DNA from: Caenorhabditis remanei
Taxonomy: Eukaryota; Nematoda; Chromadorea; Rhabditida; Rhabditidae
DNA length: 64,000 nt
Assembly: GCF_010183535.1 (NCBI RefSeq)
Contig: NC_071333.1
Location: 9,236,587 to 9,300,586, forward strand
Direction of reading: 5' to 3'
This document shows positions 1 to 11,396 of this stretch, in pieces; the first letter of the stretch is position 1, and the number at the start of each line of letters is the position of its first letter. The translations under genes were made by a program, and so were the position numbers. The notes under the pieces were generated by a model. The model was not told the DNA's origin. It searched no databases and saw nothing but the letters and a program-made list of their open reading frames with translations.

Positions 1-1763
1 TGACATAACAAAGAGAACTCCTATGATGAATACCCCAAACCGCGACATCTGAATTAAGTTATACTTTTCACATGAATATGAATAGTTCACGAAGAAGAAA
101 TATATTTGTTTCTGCAGACAACAGACAAATCACATAGTACTTTTTGTTGGAAAATCGAGAAAAAACCTCGGCGGGATGCGCGAGAAAATGATATGACAGA
201 AACACCCTCTCTGCACACAAGCGGACACAGGGTTATTCCAAACGAGCGCACAAACCGAGACCACCCCCGTCGGCAGGCCAGCGATCAATAGTTGACTCGC
301 GCAGCAAGCGCGCCCCATCACCGCACATTCTTTGTGCCCTCCGCACCTCGTACACTCTCTCACACCAACGAACGGTTCACGGTGTGTCTCTTTGGAGGCC
401 AATGAGTCACCTCATATTCGCACACTCCAATAACATTTAATTTGATGTGCACTCCATTTCGCGTTTTTATTGGCACTTTTTTGCCACGTTTATTGGGGGA
501 AACTGTGTTTTTGTTTGTTGAGATGTATATGTTATAAAATGAGGGCCGTTTAATAAGATAGTAAGAGTCAAGAATCTTGTTAGATTCTTCGTTTCCGTGA
601 AGGTCAAACATAGGAAAATCGGTTTCCGAGAAAGTGAACTTTGCAATCGTGCAATCGCAAACCATATCTTCACGGACTTTATATTAGACGTTTTGAAAAG
701 TGATTTTTGTTTTAGTTTGGTTTGTTTTCCCTCGGTTTACAACTTTTTCTTGGAACAATTTATCTTCTCGGTTGGCATTTTGTTTCAAAATAAATCACAA
801 CATCTTGGCGTCGCAATGCCAATCTTCTCCAATCCTCATTATTTCTCAAAAGAATCTATCTTCTTCTCTGCTTTTCATTTTCTTCCAAAAAGTTACACCA
901 ACAATACGCATCTCACATTTTGCTGGGTGGTGACAAACTAATTGAATCGCATCCGGCTTTTCGTGTTCTCTCACTTCAGAATGAAAAAGAACTTGCCCTT
1001 CTCATCCATCGTTTCTTCTCCTCCCTTTCCAACCTAACCCATCCCACCTCAAATACATTAGTTTTATGGGCTTTTACGACAGATATCAATGACTTGGAAA
1101 AAGGAGTCACTGTGTGTGTGGACGCCCATTTTTCTCTGTAGACTACCAAACCAGATGTTCTAAATTAACTGAGTGACATTTCACCGCGATGCTCCTCCGG
1201 AGACGTCCATTTTCCTTTCTTCGTTTTTCCGTTTGGCTCCGCAATGACTCATCTGCACATGTGTGAGGTCTCTCTTCCTTTACGCTCGAACGTTTTCGTG
1301 GTTCGTTCCACATTTCTCCCCTCCTGGTTTTCATTTGATGTTTTTATTTTCCTTTGTTTTAGTTTCTCTTTCCACTCCCTATTCCTTCAGAATGGTCTTC
1401 TCTATTTCTCAATATTCAATGTTTCTGTTTCAATGTCCGCCTGAATCCTTGCGTTTACATATTTACTCCTCTCTTTTCTTGTTGGCCTCCGCTTCTGTTA
1501 TGCATTGTCCTCCCAATTGGCTCGTTGCCACGTTCTATACTAAGGTCTTAGATTTCGCAATGACCCTGATGGTTCAATAGGGTTTGCATGTCGATGCCAA
1601 CAGCACCTGTTATCGAAATAGTCTCCTATTTTTTTCAACCACTGCCCCATGAGTCACCAATGACACAGCGTTTGTTTCTTCTCCATTTCGTTGTCCTCCG
1701 CGCCCTTTCACTCATTTCTCAATTCATTTTTCTAAGTATTCAACAAAATAGTACAAATTTCAG
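1..1763. other. Upstream region of mig-2, no gene seen
   Basis: I see no supportable gene here. The stretch holds pyrimidine-rich, AT-rich DNA and a more GC-rich patch at about 170-370 that could be a distal promoter or a 5' untranslated exon. The short open frames in it have no recognisable domains and do not continue across plausible splice sites. The last bases before the mig-2 start are a good splice acceptor (TTTCAG directly followed by ATG), so a 5' intron or spliced-leader trans-splicing is likely. Confidence 0.5.
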
Positions 1764-3138
1764 ATGTCGTCGCCTTCGCGGCAGATCAAATGCGTCGTGG
1801 TTGGTGATGGTACGGTCGGAAAAACATGCATGCTCATTTCCTACACAACCGACTCGTTCCCAGTCACCTATGTACCTACAGTGTGAGTTGGTTACATTTC
1901 CCTTTAATCTCTTTGCTTTTTGAGTCATTGTTATAACTGCAAATGTATAACTTTCAGATTTGATAACTACTCGGCGCAAATGAGTCTTGAGGGCAACATC
2001 GTAAATTTGGGATTGTGGGATACTGCTGGACAGGAGGATTATGATCGTTTGAGACCACTTTCCTACCCACAAACGGATGTTTTCATTCTCTGCTTTTCGG
2101 TCGTCTCTCCCGTCTCGTTCGACAATGTGCAAAGCAAGTGGATTCCGGAAATCCGACAGCATTGTCCAGATGCGCCAGTCATCTTGGTCGGTAAGTAATC
2201 GGTTTTTTTTCAATTTTAAGCAGAAATACACTTTAATGTTGAAAACGAGCTGTAACAAGACCCTCGCAGATGAAAAACTGGTACACTGTCGAACTGAAGT
2301 GTGGCCAAAATGTTTTTACTAAACTTGATGAAAAAGATTTCCATAAAGACAATTGCAATGGTAATCAAAAAACGAAAAGTATCACAACTTGCTGTTGATA
2401 CGCTCCTACAACAACTGTTTTCGAGTCGCGAGGTCCAAAACGTCGGTTACAAGATGATCAATTATCAAATATACACTTTAAAAATGGGTTCTATTCAAAA
2501 AGTTTCAAAATTGCCGTTCCCAACTGGACCTAGCTTCAAAATCATGACACAAGGTTTGCCGGTGCAACATCACCGAGGTCATTACCAAGCAGTTTTTTGC
2601 CCCTTGCGCCTTTGCTGCAGTAAGAGTACTTCCTTTCTACGCAATAGAAAATTACAGACCGTATTCTTAAAAATTTCGAAGAATAATTTTTTTTTCAGGA
2701 ACCAAGCTTGATCTTCGCGAGGATCCCGAAACGATTCGTACCATGAATGCCGATGGAAAGTTCCCGATATCAAAGACTCAGGGACTCAAGATGGCTCAGA
2801 GAATCAAAGCGCTCAAGTACTTGGAGTGTTCTGCATTGACTCAACAGGGACTAACGCAGGTGAATTTTTTAAACTCAAAAATTTCCAGATAGCACTACAC
2901 TTCGAGAATGCAACATTATCATACGGTGGTTGAAATGTTGGTGCGGACATGATAGAAACACTCTACTGAACAAGTAGCATTTTATATATTTAGAATAATT
3001 GATACAAAAAATAATCTGGTTTTAAATGGCGTACAAAACTTTCAACTAACTTTCTTTTTTCAGGTGTTCGAAGACGCCGTCCGCTCAATTCTTCATCCGA
3101 AACCCCTCAAGAAGAAAAAGGCGTGCTCCGTCATGTAA
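1764..3138 (+). CDS. mig-2: Rac/Mtl-like Rho-family small GTPase MIG-2
   Basis: Membrane-anchored GTP switch of the Rac/Mtl branch, which in Caenorhabditis drives cell and axon migration. Four exons (1764-1882, 1958-2190, 2699-2859, 3064-3138) encode 195 residues, the usual length. Visible motifs in order: the P-loop GDGTVGKT near residues 14-21, the effector region through YVPTVFDNYS, the switch II motif [19 protein letters not shown] for guanine recognition, the ECSAL motif, and a C-terminal polybasic stretch followed by the prenylation box CSVM. A Gly, not a Val, follows GD, as expected for a normal GTPase. The start is the first ATG after a TTTCAG acceptor. I prefer MIG-2 over CED-10/RAC-2 because the N-terminus carries the extra SSPSR and the body has [11 protein letters not shown]. 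Intron 2 is unusually long (508 bases) and contains a short open frame that I regard as chance. Confidence 0.93.
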
Positions 3139-6100
3139 ACTTCTCACTCCTTCTTTCTTCAACGAGTTCATCAGATTTGTGTCACTTCCAAACATGTAAT
3201 ATATATACAACAATCAATATTGAAACCATTTGTCACCTTTTCCAGTCATTAGCATTTACCTCCAATTGCTGAGCAAACCAAAAATTTCTATTGTATCTAC
3301 TTTATGCCAACTTATTATATTGCTGATCCTCCATCTGTGAAATGTCTCCCCCTCTTCCAGTCATGTTTTTTATTTGATAATTCTACAAACGGTTTGTAGG
3401 AAACGAAATTTATATACGCTTGTTCATTTTTATATTAATCAAATTTATTCTGATAATCAAACCATCTGCACGAGATTGTCATAGCTTCTTATACGAACGT
3501 TCGGTCTAATTTCTGGAAAATAAATTTTGATTTTGTAATGAGTACTAGAAATTTATAAACTTCCAAACGGGACTCAATTGGGAAGAGTCTAGTTTTGATT
3601 TCTTTTTTTATCAGTAGTCTTTTAGTGTGCCGTAGTGGAACCAATATTCACTTTAGATTTTGATAATGATAACGATATGAAAATGTTCAATCTAATCTTG
3701 TTAAAGCAGTTTCTTCCTGCTGAAAGCTAACCGCTCCGAAGCTTACTTGTTTTTTTTCCAGACGGGTTGTTCGTACTTCGAGTCACTTCTAATAATAGGG
3801 CCTAGGCCTGAACATCGATCAACCTAAAATCTCAACGTTTTTATGTAGAGTACGTCATCAAGTTCCTTTTCCTTTTCCTTTTAGTACTCTGTTTCTTTTT
3901 CACGTTTGGGTACTTGAACCAGTTGGGTTATTTTATTCTTTTCTTCGTCTTTTGTTTCTGGTTCAACAAAAAACAAAACTGCTATTTTGGATCAGTGTTT
4001 GGCGTTTTTTGCGAATAGGATTAGGATGCTTTTGAGGTATAAAAAAGAAAAAGAAAAAGATCCGGGAGGTACCGAAAAACGAAATTCTGGGCTTTGCAAT
4101 ATTTATGGCGCAACAACAAACCGCCGCCGACCAATTTTTTCACACGTTCACAATTTCAATTCTCTTGTGAATTTCCATTGGGAATATGGCATATGACATC
4201 TGCATACTGGCTTAAGCCCTCTTCTTCTTCCTGCTTGTTTCCTTGTCCTTGGAAGATCATGTTTCCATCGGAAATGCATAGAATCTTTGTGTACACTTGA
4301 GAGCAGAATGCGACTGCGTCATGAGCATCGTCAGCTTCTTAATTTGAATAACTCTTGATTGAAGATACTTTCAGCCACAAAAAGAGAACCTAGAAATCGT
4401 TTGATCTCCATTGTCATGAAACGAGTGGCGAACGAACTTGTTAGTGTGACCGCCCCCGTCAAGTCGCAGTCACTTTCTGTTTGTTTTCTTTTGGAACAAA
4501 AGTTTCGGCATCAAGAGAGTAGGAATAACAATGTCGCGATTCTCGACAGACACTCTAAACCACACAAGACCATAGCAAGCAGTTTCGACTTGATTAGATG
4601 TAGTTATGTCTTCTTCCTCGCATCTATTCCATATGTGAGTTCAAAAAGTAGGCAGTAGTAATTGTTGATAACATTATGTGCATTTTTTTTTTCGAATACA
4701 CTTTAACTTACAGTAGATATAATGTTTTTCAATATTGAAGAAAGATGAAATTAATCAAATTTGTCCGCTCTCGATGAGATGCTGTCCAGATGAAAATTTT
4801 TAGGAGCCATATCAAAAGAATACACGAAATTTTTACGATTCCCATATGCCCTTCATTTCCATCCACCCCTCTTTTCTCCGTCTGAATTGAAGTCAAGCAT
4901 ACTTTATTTTTTGGACCTTCACAATTTTTCTCACTTCTTTTGACCATTCATGACTTTTGACCGACTTCTTCAAAGCTCATTATTTTCAATAGATAAAAAG
5001 AAACTTCTTATTGAAAGTTGTTGACAATTTTCAATGGTCTCTCTCTCCCCGTCTTGCCGTGAAATAATTTATTTTCCCAATTCAAAATGGTTTTCCGCCC
5101 TTTCTTCTTTTTCATGATAAGTGGAAGCCCGAAGAGAGAAGATGATGAGAGCAGGAGAGACGCAGATTGCTAGAACGCGCAAGACGAGGTCTTCCGCTCA
5201 CCAACTAACTTGGCATTAGCGTCGTCCCGGACTTTCGAGTGTTGCATAAGTAAAGCCTTCCCATTCTGGGTCCTTCCTTTCCCCCTTCCTTTCCATTCCC
5301 GCCCGCTGTCCGATCTCACACCAATTCCTTGCTCTTGGTGCAAATGCATCTTCGAATATGCGGAAAGCTTTTCCGAGCAATTTCTTTAGGAATAGAGAAC
5401 ATGCCATTTGTTTTGCCCTTTTTATGAAAATCCGCATGCTCTGACAGCTTGCTATAGTAAATGACATGCAAGACATCCTTCGGAATAGCAAATTACTTCA
5501 TGTTTGCAAAGAATTTTTTAGAACTTTTTGAATATATAAATCTTTCTTAATAAACACGTTTCACTTTTCTAATCAGAAAGTCTAGAATAATTTATTTGTA
5601 GAATGTTTTCAATTCACAAAACGGTCGTCTACTGTGCAAAATCAGCAAATCATAATATTTGCGAAATTCGATGAATCACGATGACTTTCAAAAGTTTCTG
5701 TCAATAATATTGTTGCTTTATCGATGGTGTAGTCTTAAAACAGAAGTTTGAGAATTTAGAAAACCAAACAAAATTGGTTTTAAAAAAATGGAGAGTAAAA
5801 TAAAAAGTTTTTACCAAATAACTTTAGTAGCAGTTTTCTTATTGTAACTTAACTTTGTAAACTTTGTAAATATTTGTGAAATATTTAGAATTACCTAGTA
5901 TTACCCGTCTTCTATCACACCATTTCCATGGTGAGTGTCATTAACGATTACGTAGCAGGTTCTGCTATCTAAGAGCACATGCCACTCATATAGTAAACTT
6001 CTCCTATCATTCAGAAAAAACTTTCCATGTTAATTAGTATTTTACTCGATTAGATACCCATTTTTCAATACACTCATTAACCAACTCTCGTTGTAAGAAG

Positions 6101-8798
6101 AGCGTTTCCTTTATTCTCTTAGTTTCTGTCGAATTATAGATTCTGAAGCGACAAAAGAGAATACGTCGTGTTCTTGAAGAATTCATTGGTACTCAAAACT
6201 CGAAGTTCAGAGAAGTGTCGGTTCTTATTCCGTCACGTCTTAACTTTCTTCATCGCAAATGCGTGTCCCAATACTTTTCTCTCTTCTTTTTTCGTTTTTT
6301 TTCCAGCTGTCCATGTGAATGTGAGCAAAAACATGTCCTCGCGCATTTGGAAGCTCACTCTCGCGCCTACTTGTATCTTCGACTCCGCCTTTTCTTTTAT
6401 TTTCGCGTCTTCTTTTTTTCGTTCTTTTATTTTTTGCTCCTCCATACGACTCCCCACCTTCTCACTTTCTTTTTCGAGTTTGTTCGTTTCTGATATAAAA
6501 GGGCATAATGCAAACATTTCGCACTTTGCCCGCTCTCATTGTTGCGTCTCCACTTTCCCTATCAACTTGTTACGATAACAATGACCACTTGTCGGAGAGG
6601 TAGCTAGTGTGCGAGATGATGAGGGAAATCAAACATTCGAAAAACTAGCGGAAAAAGGTTAAGATCCGTAAAGCCTCAAGTGACTCTGCACTAACTTTTG
6701 GGTTGATCGAAAATTTCGATTCTTCGTAAAGAAAATCGTGATAGATCAACGATAAACATGAGTCATAGAAAATGATTACTAACACTGTTCAAAACTTAGC
6801 AAAAAAAATGTTTATCTAGTGAAAACAGATAAATATTTTTGATTATTTATATCATAAAAAGAAAAATGCTATTGAAGTTCATACTACAAGTGAATGACTC
6901 AAAAACGTTCAAATTTGAAATAGCACATTTAAAACTTTAGGAATGCCAGTTTCAAAAAAACGTGTATTGAATTTCAATTTTTCCAATCAAGCGGCCCACT
7001 CATTCCCACAACGAAAAAAAACGCACTTCGTCTCTTCTTGATCATTTGTGTGATTTTTCGCCTTCTCCTCATATTTTTGACCCAGGTGCTCAACTCGTGC
7101 TTCGGACATTTTCAATGTTCAACATGATTGGATTACGTCAGCTAATCACATGAGATACTCTTTGACCTATTCACCCAACTAGTCGACAAAACCCGTCCAA
7201 TTTAAAAAAAAACATAACTTTTTTCGCGCCAGTTTTTTTCTAACTGTGATTAATCGAATGGAATCCAACCGAAACGGAATTTGTTGAAAATTTGTTTGTT
7301 GACAGAATCAACCAAACTTTGATTTTTAACGTCGTAGAATTGAGATCCAATCATAAATTGAGAATCAGTGAACAATTGGATGAGCAAAGTAGGAATCATT
7401 GGGCATTAGGGAAAACGTAAGAAGGGAACCAAAATAAGGAAAAGAAGTAACCCTCATTCCTTTCAAAATGCATCGTCTCTTTCTCTCTTGTTTTTGTGGC
7501 TAATTCGGTCCACTCTCTCCTCATTCCCCTCTTTCTCCTGTCTTGTTTCCTCTCTTGTTCAGCTTGGACCTCACTCTTCTTCTTCTCTTTTCATGCCTCG
7601 TTAACACGATATCACTAACCAACCAACGCAACGAGAAAAAGAATATCAGCTGAATAACAACAAACTATATAGTTCGACTTGTCTCCTCGCTGTGGTGGCC
7701 CTCTAGCTCCTCCTCTTCGACTTTTCGCTCTTGTTCCGCCTTTAGTTCCTCCTGTCGATTACACCAGGTTACACCTTGGCCTCTTTATTGTTAAACTGGA
7801 GTTTCCAGGTGTTTTTCCATCTGTCATAAATGACACATTCATGAATGAAACATTTTTCATTCCGTCTTCTGTTTCTTCCGAACCAAACATTCATCAGGTA
7901 CGAATTCCCTGTTTTTCTCCACAGTGTTGTTTTTTTCCCCCTTCCTCTCGATCTAACTATTCGAAAAATGCTGTCGTAGAATTTATTCTTACCCTAACCC
8001 TATCCGGTCTGCTGACCAGTTTTCCGAGAGACTTGTTGATGATAATGTTTATTTTCTGTTCTTATCAGACCTGTCGTTCAGCTTTTGATTGCAGTGATAA
8101 GAAATATATGTTGCGATTTTGAAAATTAGTCTCGAGCAATCTAGAAATGCTTTCAAATAACTTCCACGATGAAAAATTCGAACATTTGAAGTACGAAACA
8201 AGGCTGAATAAGGCAAGTTGAGCTGAAATTTATTGTGATGCTTTTTGAGTTAAATCCATTGATCATCTTATTTGGGTTTCGACATGAAAACACATTTTGA
8301 ATGTCTCATGTGATCTTTAGAAAAACTTTTAAAGCGCATAACACTCTAATGAGCATCAACTGGGAATTAGGGAGTAATGACTCAGATTTGGAATTCCAAG
8401 CTAGAAAAAAACTAGGAAGTCAAGCGAGTTGATAAAATTTCTCACGTCATTTATTTAGTTCGTTAGACAGGTGCATTTCATACTCGCCCCGCCCTCAGTC
8501 AGTTCGAATAAATTTAAGCATAAAACTTCAAGAGTTTTTCTATTGTATATCTGCTTTTTTATAAATGATCTTTAACATCGTAATCTGAAATTAGCTTACT
8601 GACAAACATTTGCTCCGAACATTCCAGAGACCATTTGATGCATTCTGAGTCTTTCATCTCTAACCATAAAACAATAATATAGAAAACACTTTCATATTTT
8701 CTTGTCTTTCCTCCTCATTTCCTCCCGCCTTGCCTCTATCAACAATAACAACAGTATTAACTATTCTTTATTCCATCAATATTGGTTATATTCTCAGA
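3139..8798. other. Intergenic spacer between mig-2 and the TMEM164-like gene
   Basis: About 5.7 kb without a gene I can support. The first few hundred bases are the mig-2 3' untranslated region. The rest is AT-rich with pyrimidine-rich tracts, for example the short CCTTTT repeats at about 3858-3882 and the stretch at 6220-6500. Open frames at 5216-5491 (-) and 6168-6578 (+) are low-complexity or unrecognised and lack coding signs. The 7600-8120 part is richer in C and T and may include promoter or 5' untranslated sequence of the downstream gene. Confidence 0.45.
3519..3524 (+). terminator. Candidate poly(A) signal of mig-2
   Basis: A canonical AATAAA hexamer lies 381 bases after the mig-2 stop codon. 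It is the first canonical hexamer I noticed downstream. Its use is not shown by the sequence. Confidence 0.4.
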
Positions 8799-8810
8799 AT
8801 GCAAAGGTGA
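8799..8810 (+). promoter_or_regulatory. Three-codon upstream ORF overlapping the next start codon
   Basis: Directly after a TTCTCAG acceptor at 8791-8797 an ATG opens a three-codon frame (M-Q-R) ending in TGA at 8808-8810. The last A of that stop is the first base of the ATG used by the TMEM164-like protein (TGATG). If the acceptor sets the mRNA 5' end, ribosomes would meet this ORF first and would need to reinitiate or leak past it. Confidence 0.45.
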
Positions 8811-10159
8811 TGTACGACGTCATTTGGGAACTTGCCATTGGTGGCATTGACAGCTCGATTCAAGGCAATGGTGGTGAAGAATGTATGAGTGTAAGTCATA
8901 GAGAAAAACAAAAACAAAATTTTATTATTTTTATTTTAGTATCTTCCATCATGGCAAAGATTTTTGGAGTCAATTGTCTTCATCCCACTCTCATTCTGGG
9001 CAGCCTATATGTCGATTCCACTAGATTGCTCATTCACACTACCAGTAAAAAACGTGTCCAGATATGTGATACTCACAGTATATAGTCTCATTTTTGGTGC
9101 TGAGCTCGCCTACAAAATGATTTCCAGGTGAGACTCATATCAGTGTATTTTTGTCTCATTTTCTCGATAAGAGTTATCAACAATTAGTCAGGTTTCATTT
9201 TTCTTCGAAATTTGAAACAACACCCAAGTTTCAAAAAGGAAATAATGCTTTAGAGATCCTTTCTCATTAGTAGAGTGCACGGATAGAGAAGTTCTTATGC
9301 ATATCATTTTATTATTCACATGAATAAATTTCAAAAGTTTATTTTTTCAGAACAGGAATATTTCTACTCAATCCTTGTCACGTCACAACTACAATGCAGT
9401 TAATGTTACTCACCATGGAAGGGACTTCTAAGTAAGTGCTCTTTTTCCCTGCAGCAACAAAAAATGCATCTGTCTTCTCAAAATTCCATTTCCCTTTGCT
9501 CTTCTCGCTGTGTAATCAAATTTTTTCAGAAAAGCCTGTTTCCTTTTCCGATTGATGCTCTATTTTATGCCCGGTGCTTGGTTCGCGTTAGCATTTCCAA
9601 TCCTGAACACAAGAAATGTAAGAAAAGAAACGATTCGGGTTTTTATGGTTTCAATTCATTCTTTTTTTCAGTTGCCTGGAGAGGTGTTCATCTACTATGC
9701 TCAGCATATTGCAATTCTTGTAGTACCAGTGTATCTCATGTATATACAAGGGGCTTTCGAACCGGAAAAACCGTACGATTTCGGATGGACCGTTTTTGGG
9801 ATCTCACTCTTCTCACTTTATCATTTTGTCATCCTTCAATTCGGAGCAATGGTGAGTCAAGTCTATTAAAAACTTATGATAATTAGTTTCATTCTCAGAT
9901 CACCCGTGTCAATCTTAACAATATCATGTGTCCTGCTGTTTCTGACCCATTCCAATCGCGTGCTTACCGAATAATAGCGGTTGGCCATCAGTGCATCCTC
10001 ATTCCAATTCTCTCAAAGACATACTCGGCTATGTCGCTTGCCACTGTGGATTTCTACAAAACTGTGTGTGAAACCGCAACGGCCCCATCGTCGAGGAAAC
10101 TATGCGAGCGGAGTGTTGACGATACAATCTGTTTGAAACCAGCAAAATTAAAACTTTAA
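8810..10159 (+). CDS. TMEM164-like multipass membrane protein
   Basis: Six exons (8810-8890, 8940-9127, 9351-9431, 9530-9617, 9672-9851, 9899-10159) give 292 residues, close to vertebrate TMEM164. Family marks I recognise: the N-terminal GGIDSSIQGNGG (GGVDPSFAGNGG in the human protein), FLLNPCHV, FPILNTR, IYYAQH, and VNLNNIMCPAVSDPF followed by a GHQ. The NPCH cysteine and nearby polar residues are conserved. Human TMEM164 has been reported as an acyltransferase that makes arachidonoyl ether phospholipids, so lipid remodelling in an internal membrane is the likely role; this is transfer by homology. Several hydrophobic segments span the chain and I see no signal peptide. The start lies one base inside an upstream mini-ORF. 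The C-terminal 35 residues are polar and probably specific to worms. Confidence 0.88.
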
Positions 10160-11396
10160 ATTCTAGTCATAGAAAAAGAAGTTAACATAATTAATTTTTC
10201 CCTTTACTGTATTTTGTTTTTATTTCCGCAACTTGGACCACAACTTCATTATTTTCCTTTGTCTGTGATATAAATTTATTTGTTTTGATAATAGGCTTCT
10301 CTTCTTCTTTTTCAATAAAATAAACATTCTGCTTGTTTTTGCAATTACGCGTGGGAGGAGGATACACTGCCAGCAACTAATTCAATTTCAGATCGCGCCG
10401 TCGGACACCCAAAGAAACGAAACGAACTTTGTCATCGGGATATATTCTATAGTCTCTCGATCAGTCTAACACTTTTATCACGTCGCAATCTTTGCTTTTG
10501 TTAGTTTTCCTGCTGACAAGTGTTGTCAGTAATAAATTTGATCTGTTTCCAATTTATTCTAGCGGCAGTGAAGCGTCGCGCGTAGTGAACTGCAAACTCG
10601 CACGGGGGAGCAGTATAAACTCGAGCCGATAAAGTTGAAAAACGAGACGATAATGTTAGCGAGTCCGGAGAGGAACATACATAAGCCATCAAGTCGACAT
10701 GTGTGTAACACTGGAATGAGTGAAAGCCTCTGACTCCTCAGCAGTGCAAAGAAGAAGAAGTCATCTCACTTTTCGAGGATGTCTCCTATCCCAGTAGGTG
10801 CAGAAGTATGTGCGGGGCAGTTGCCGACGACCGCACCTGTCAGTCGATCTTCATAATAATCGGCGCGGCTCTTTCGGTTGTAAATTTTTAACCGCTAGCC
10901 CATCTCATCAGTTTCCGAGCCATCAAATCTAACACCCTCATTTTTTCTTCGCTTTTTACCTGCTGTGCAAAACTAATGTGTTCTTCTGATTGGGTATCCG
11001 TCGATGTTCGACTGACCCGACTGGACTGGGCGATGGCTCAAAAAGATAAGGAACCACTCTCTTATTGATGATACCTCTGTCATTATTTATCATTTATCCT
11101 ATCGATGGCGCCGCTAAGACAAATTGTGGTCGCCATCCAATTTGTTCGTTCAAACGCCAGGCAGATACGACTGTTACAACGTGACAATTTTTTGTGTCAA
11201 TCTCGTTTGATACTCACACTTTTTTTCTGAACCAACGCAACTGTTAGTTAGACGTTCTCTCGTGAAAAAATTGTTCTAGAATACATCTCAAAATTCCGAT
11301 TCTTGTTATTTTGATCTTTTTTCCTATTGGAATAGTTGGTTGCCTTGTTGATTATTAATTTTGTGAACTCGAAAGTTTTCAGACATTCCTAAACCT
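10160..11396. other. 3' region and lev-8 upstream sequence
   Basis: The first 200 bases are the 3' untranslated region of the gene before. The segment at about 10550-11200 is richer in G and C, with scattered CG-rich boxes, and is the likely lev-8 promoter. The only long open frames are on the minus strand (10191-10376, 10501-10692) and have no recognisable content. The acceptor TTTTCAG ends 17 bases before the lev-8 ATG. Confidence 0.5.
10314..10319 (+). terminator. Candidate poly(A) signal of the TMEM164-like gene
   Basis: An AATAAA hexamer, followed at once by a second overlapping AATAAA-like string, lies 155 bases after the stop codon. Confidence 0.5.

Noticed and set aside
2301..2711. 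Open frame of 136 codons inside mig-2 intron 2
   Set aside because: It runs through the exon 3 acceptor of mig-2, is in another frame, and shows no recognisable content.
6168..6578. Open frames of 92-136 codons on both strands
   Set aside because: C/T-rich low-complexity DNA; all frames read Phe/Ser-rich or, on the other strand, Lys/Glu-rich text without any motif.
7679..8122. Open frame of 147 codons upstream of the TMEM164-like gene
   Set aside because: It starts with TTG and has Pro/Leu-rich then ordinary noncoding-like text; no splice links to the next exon found.
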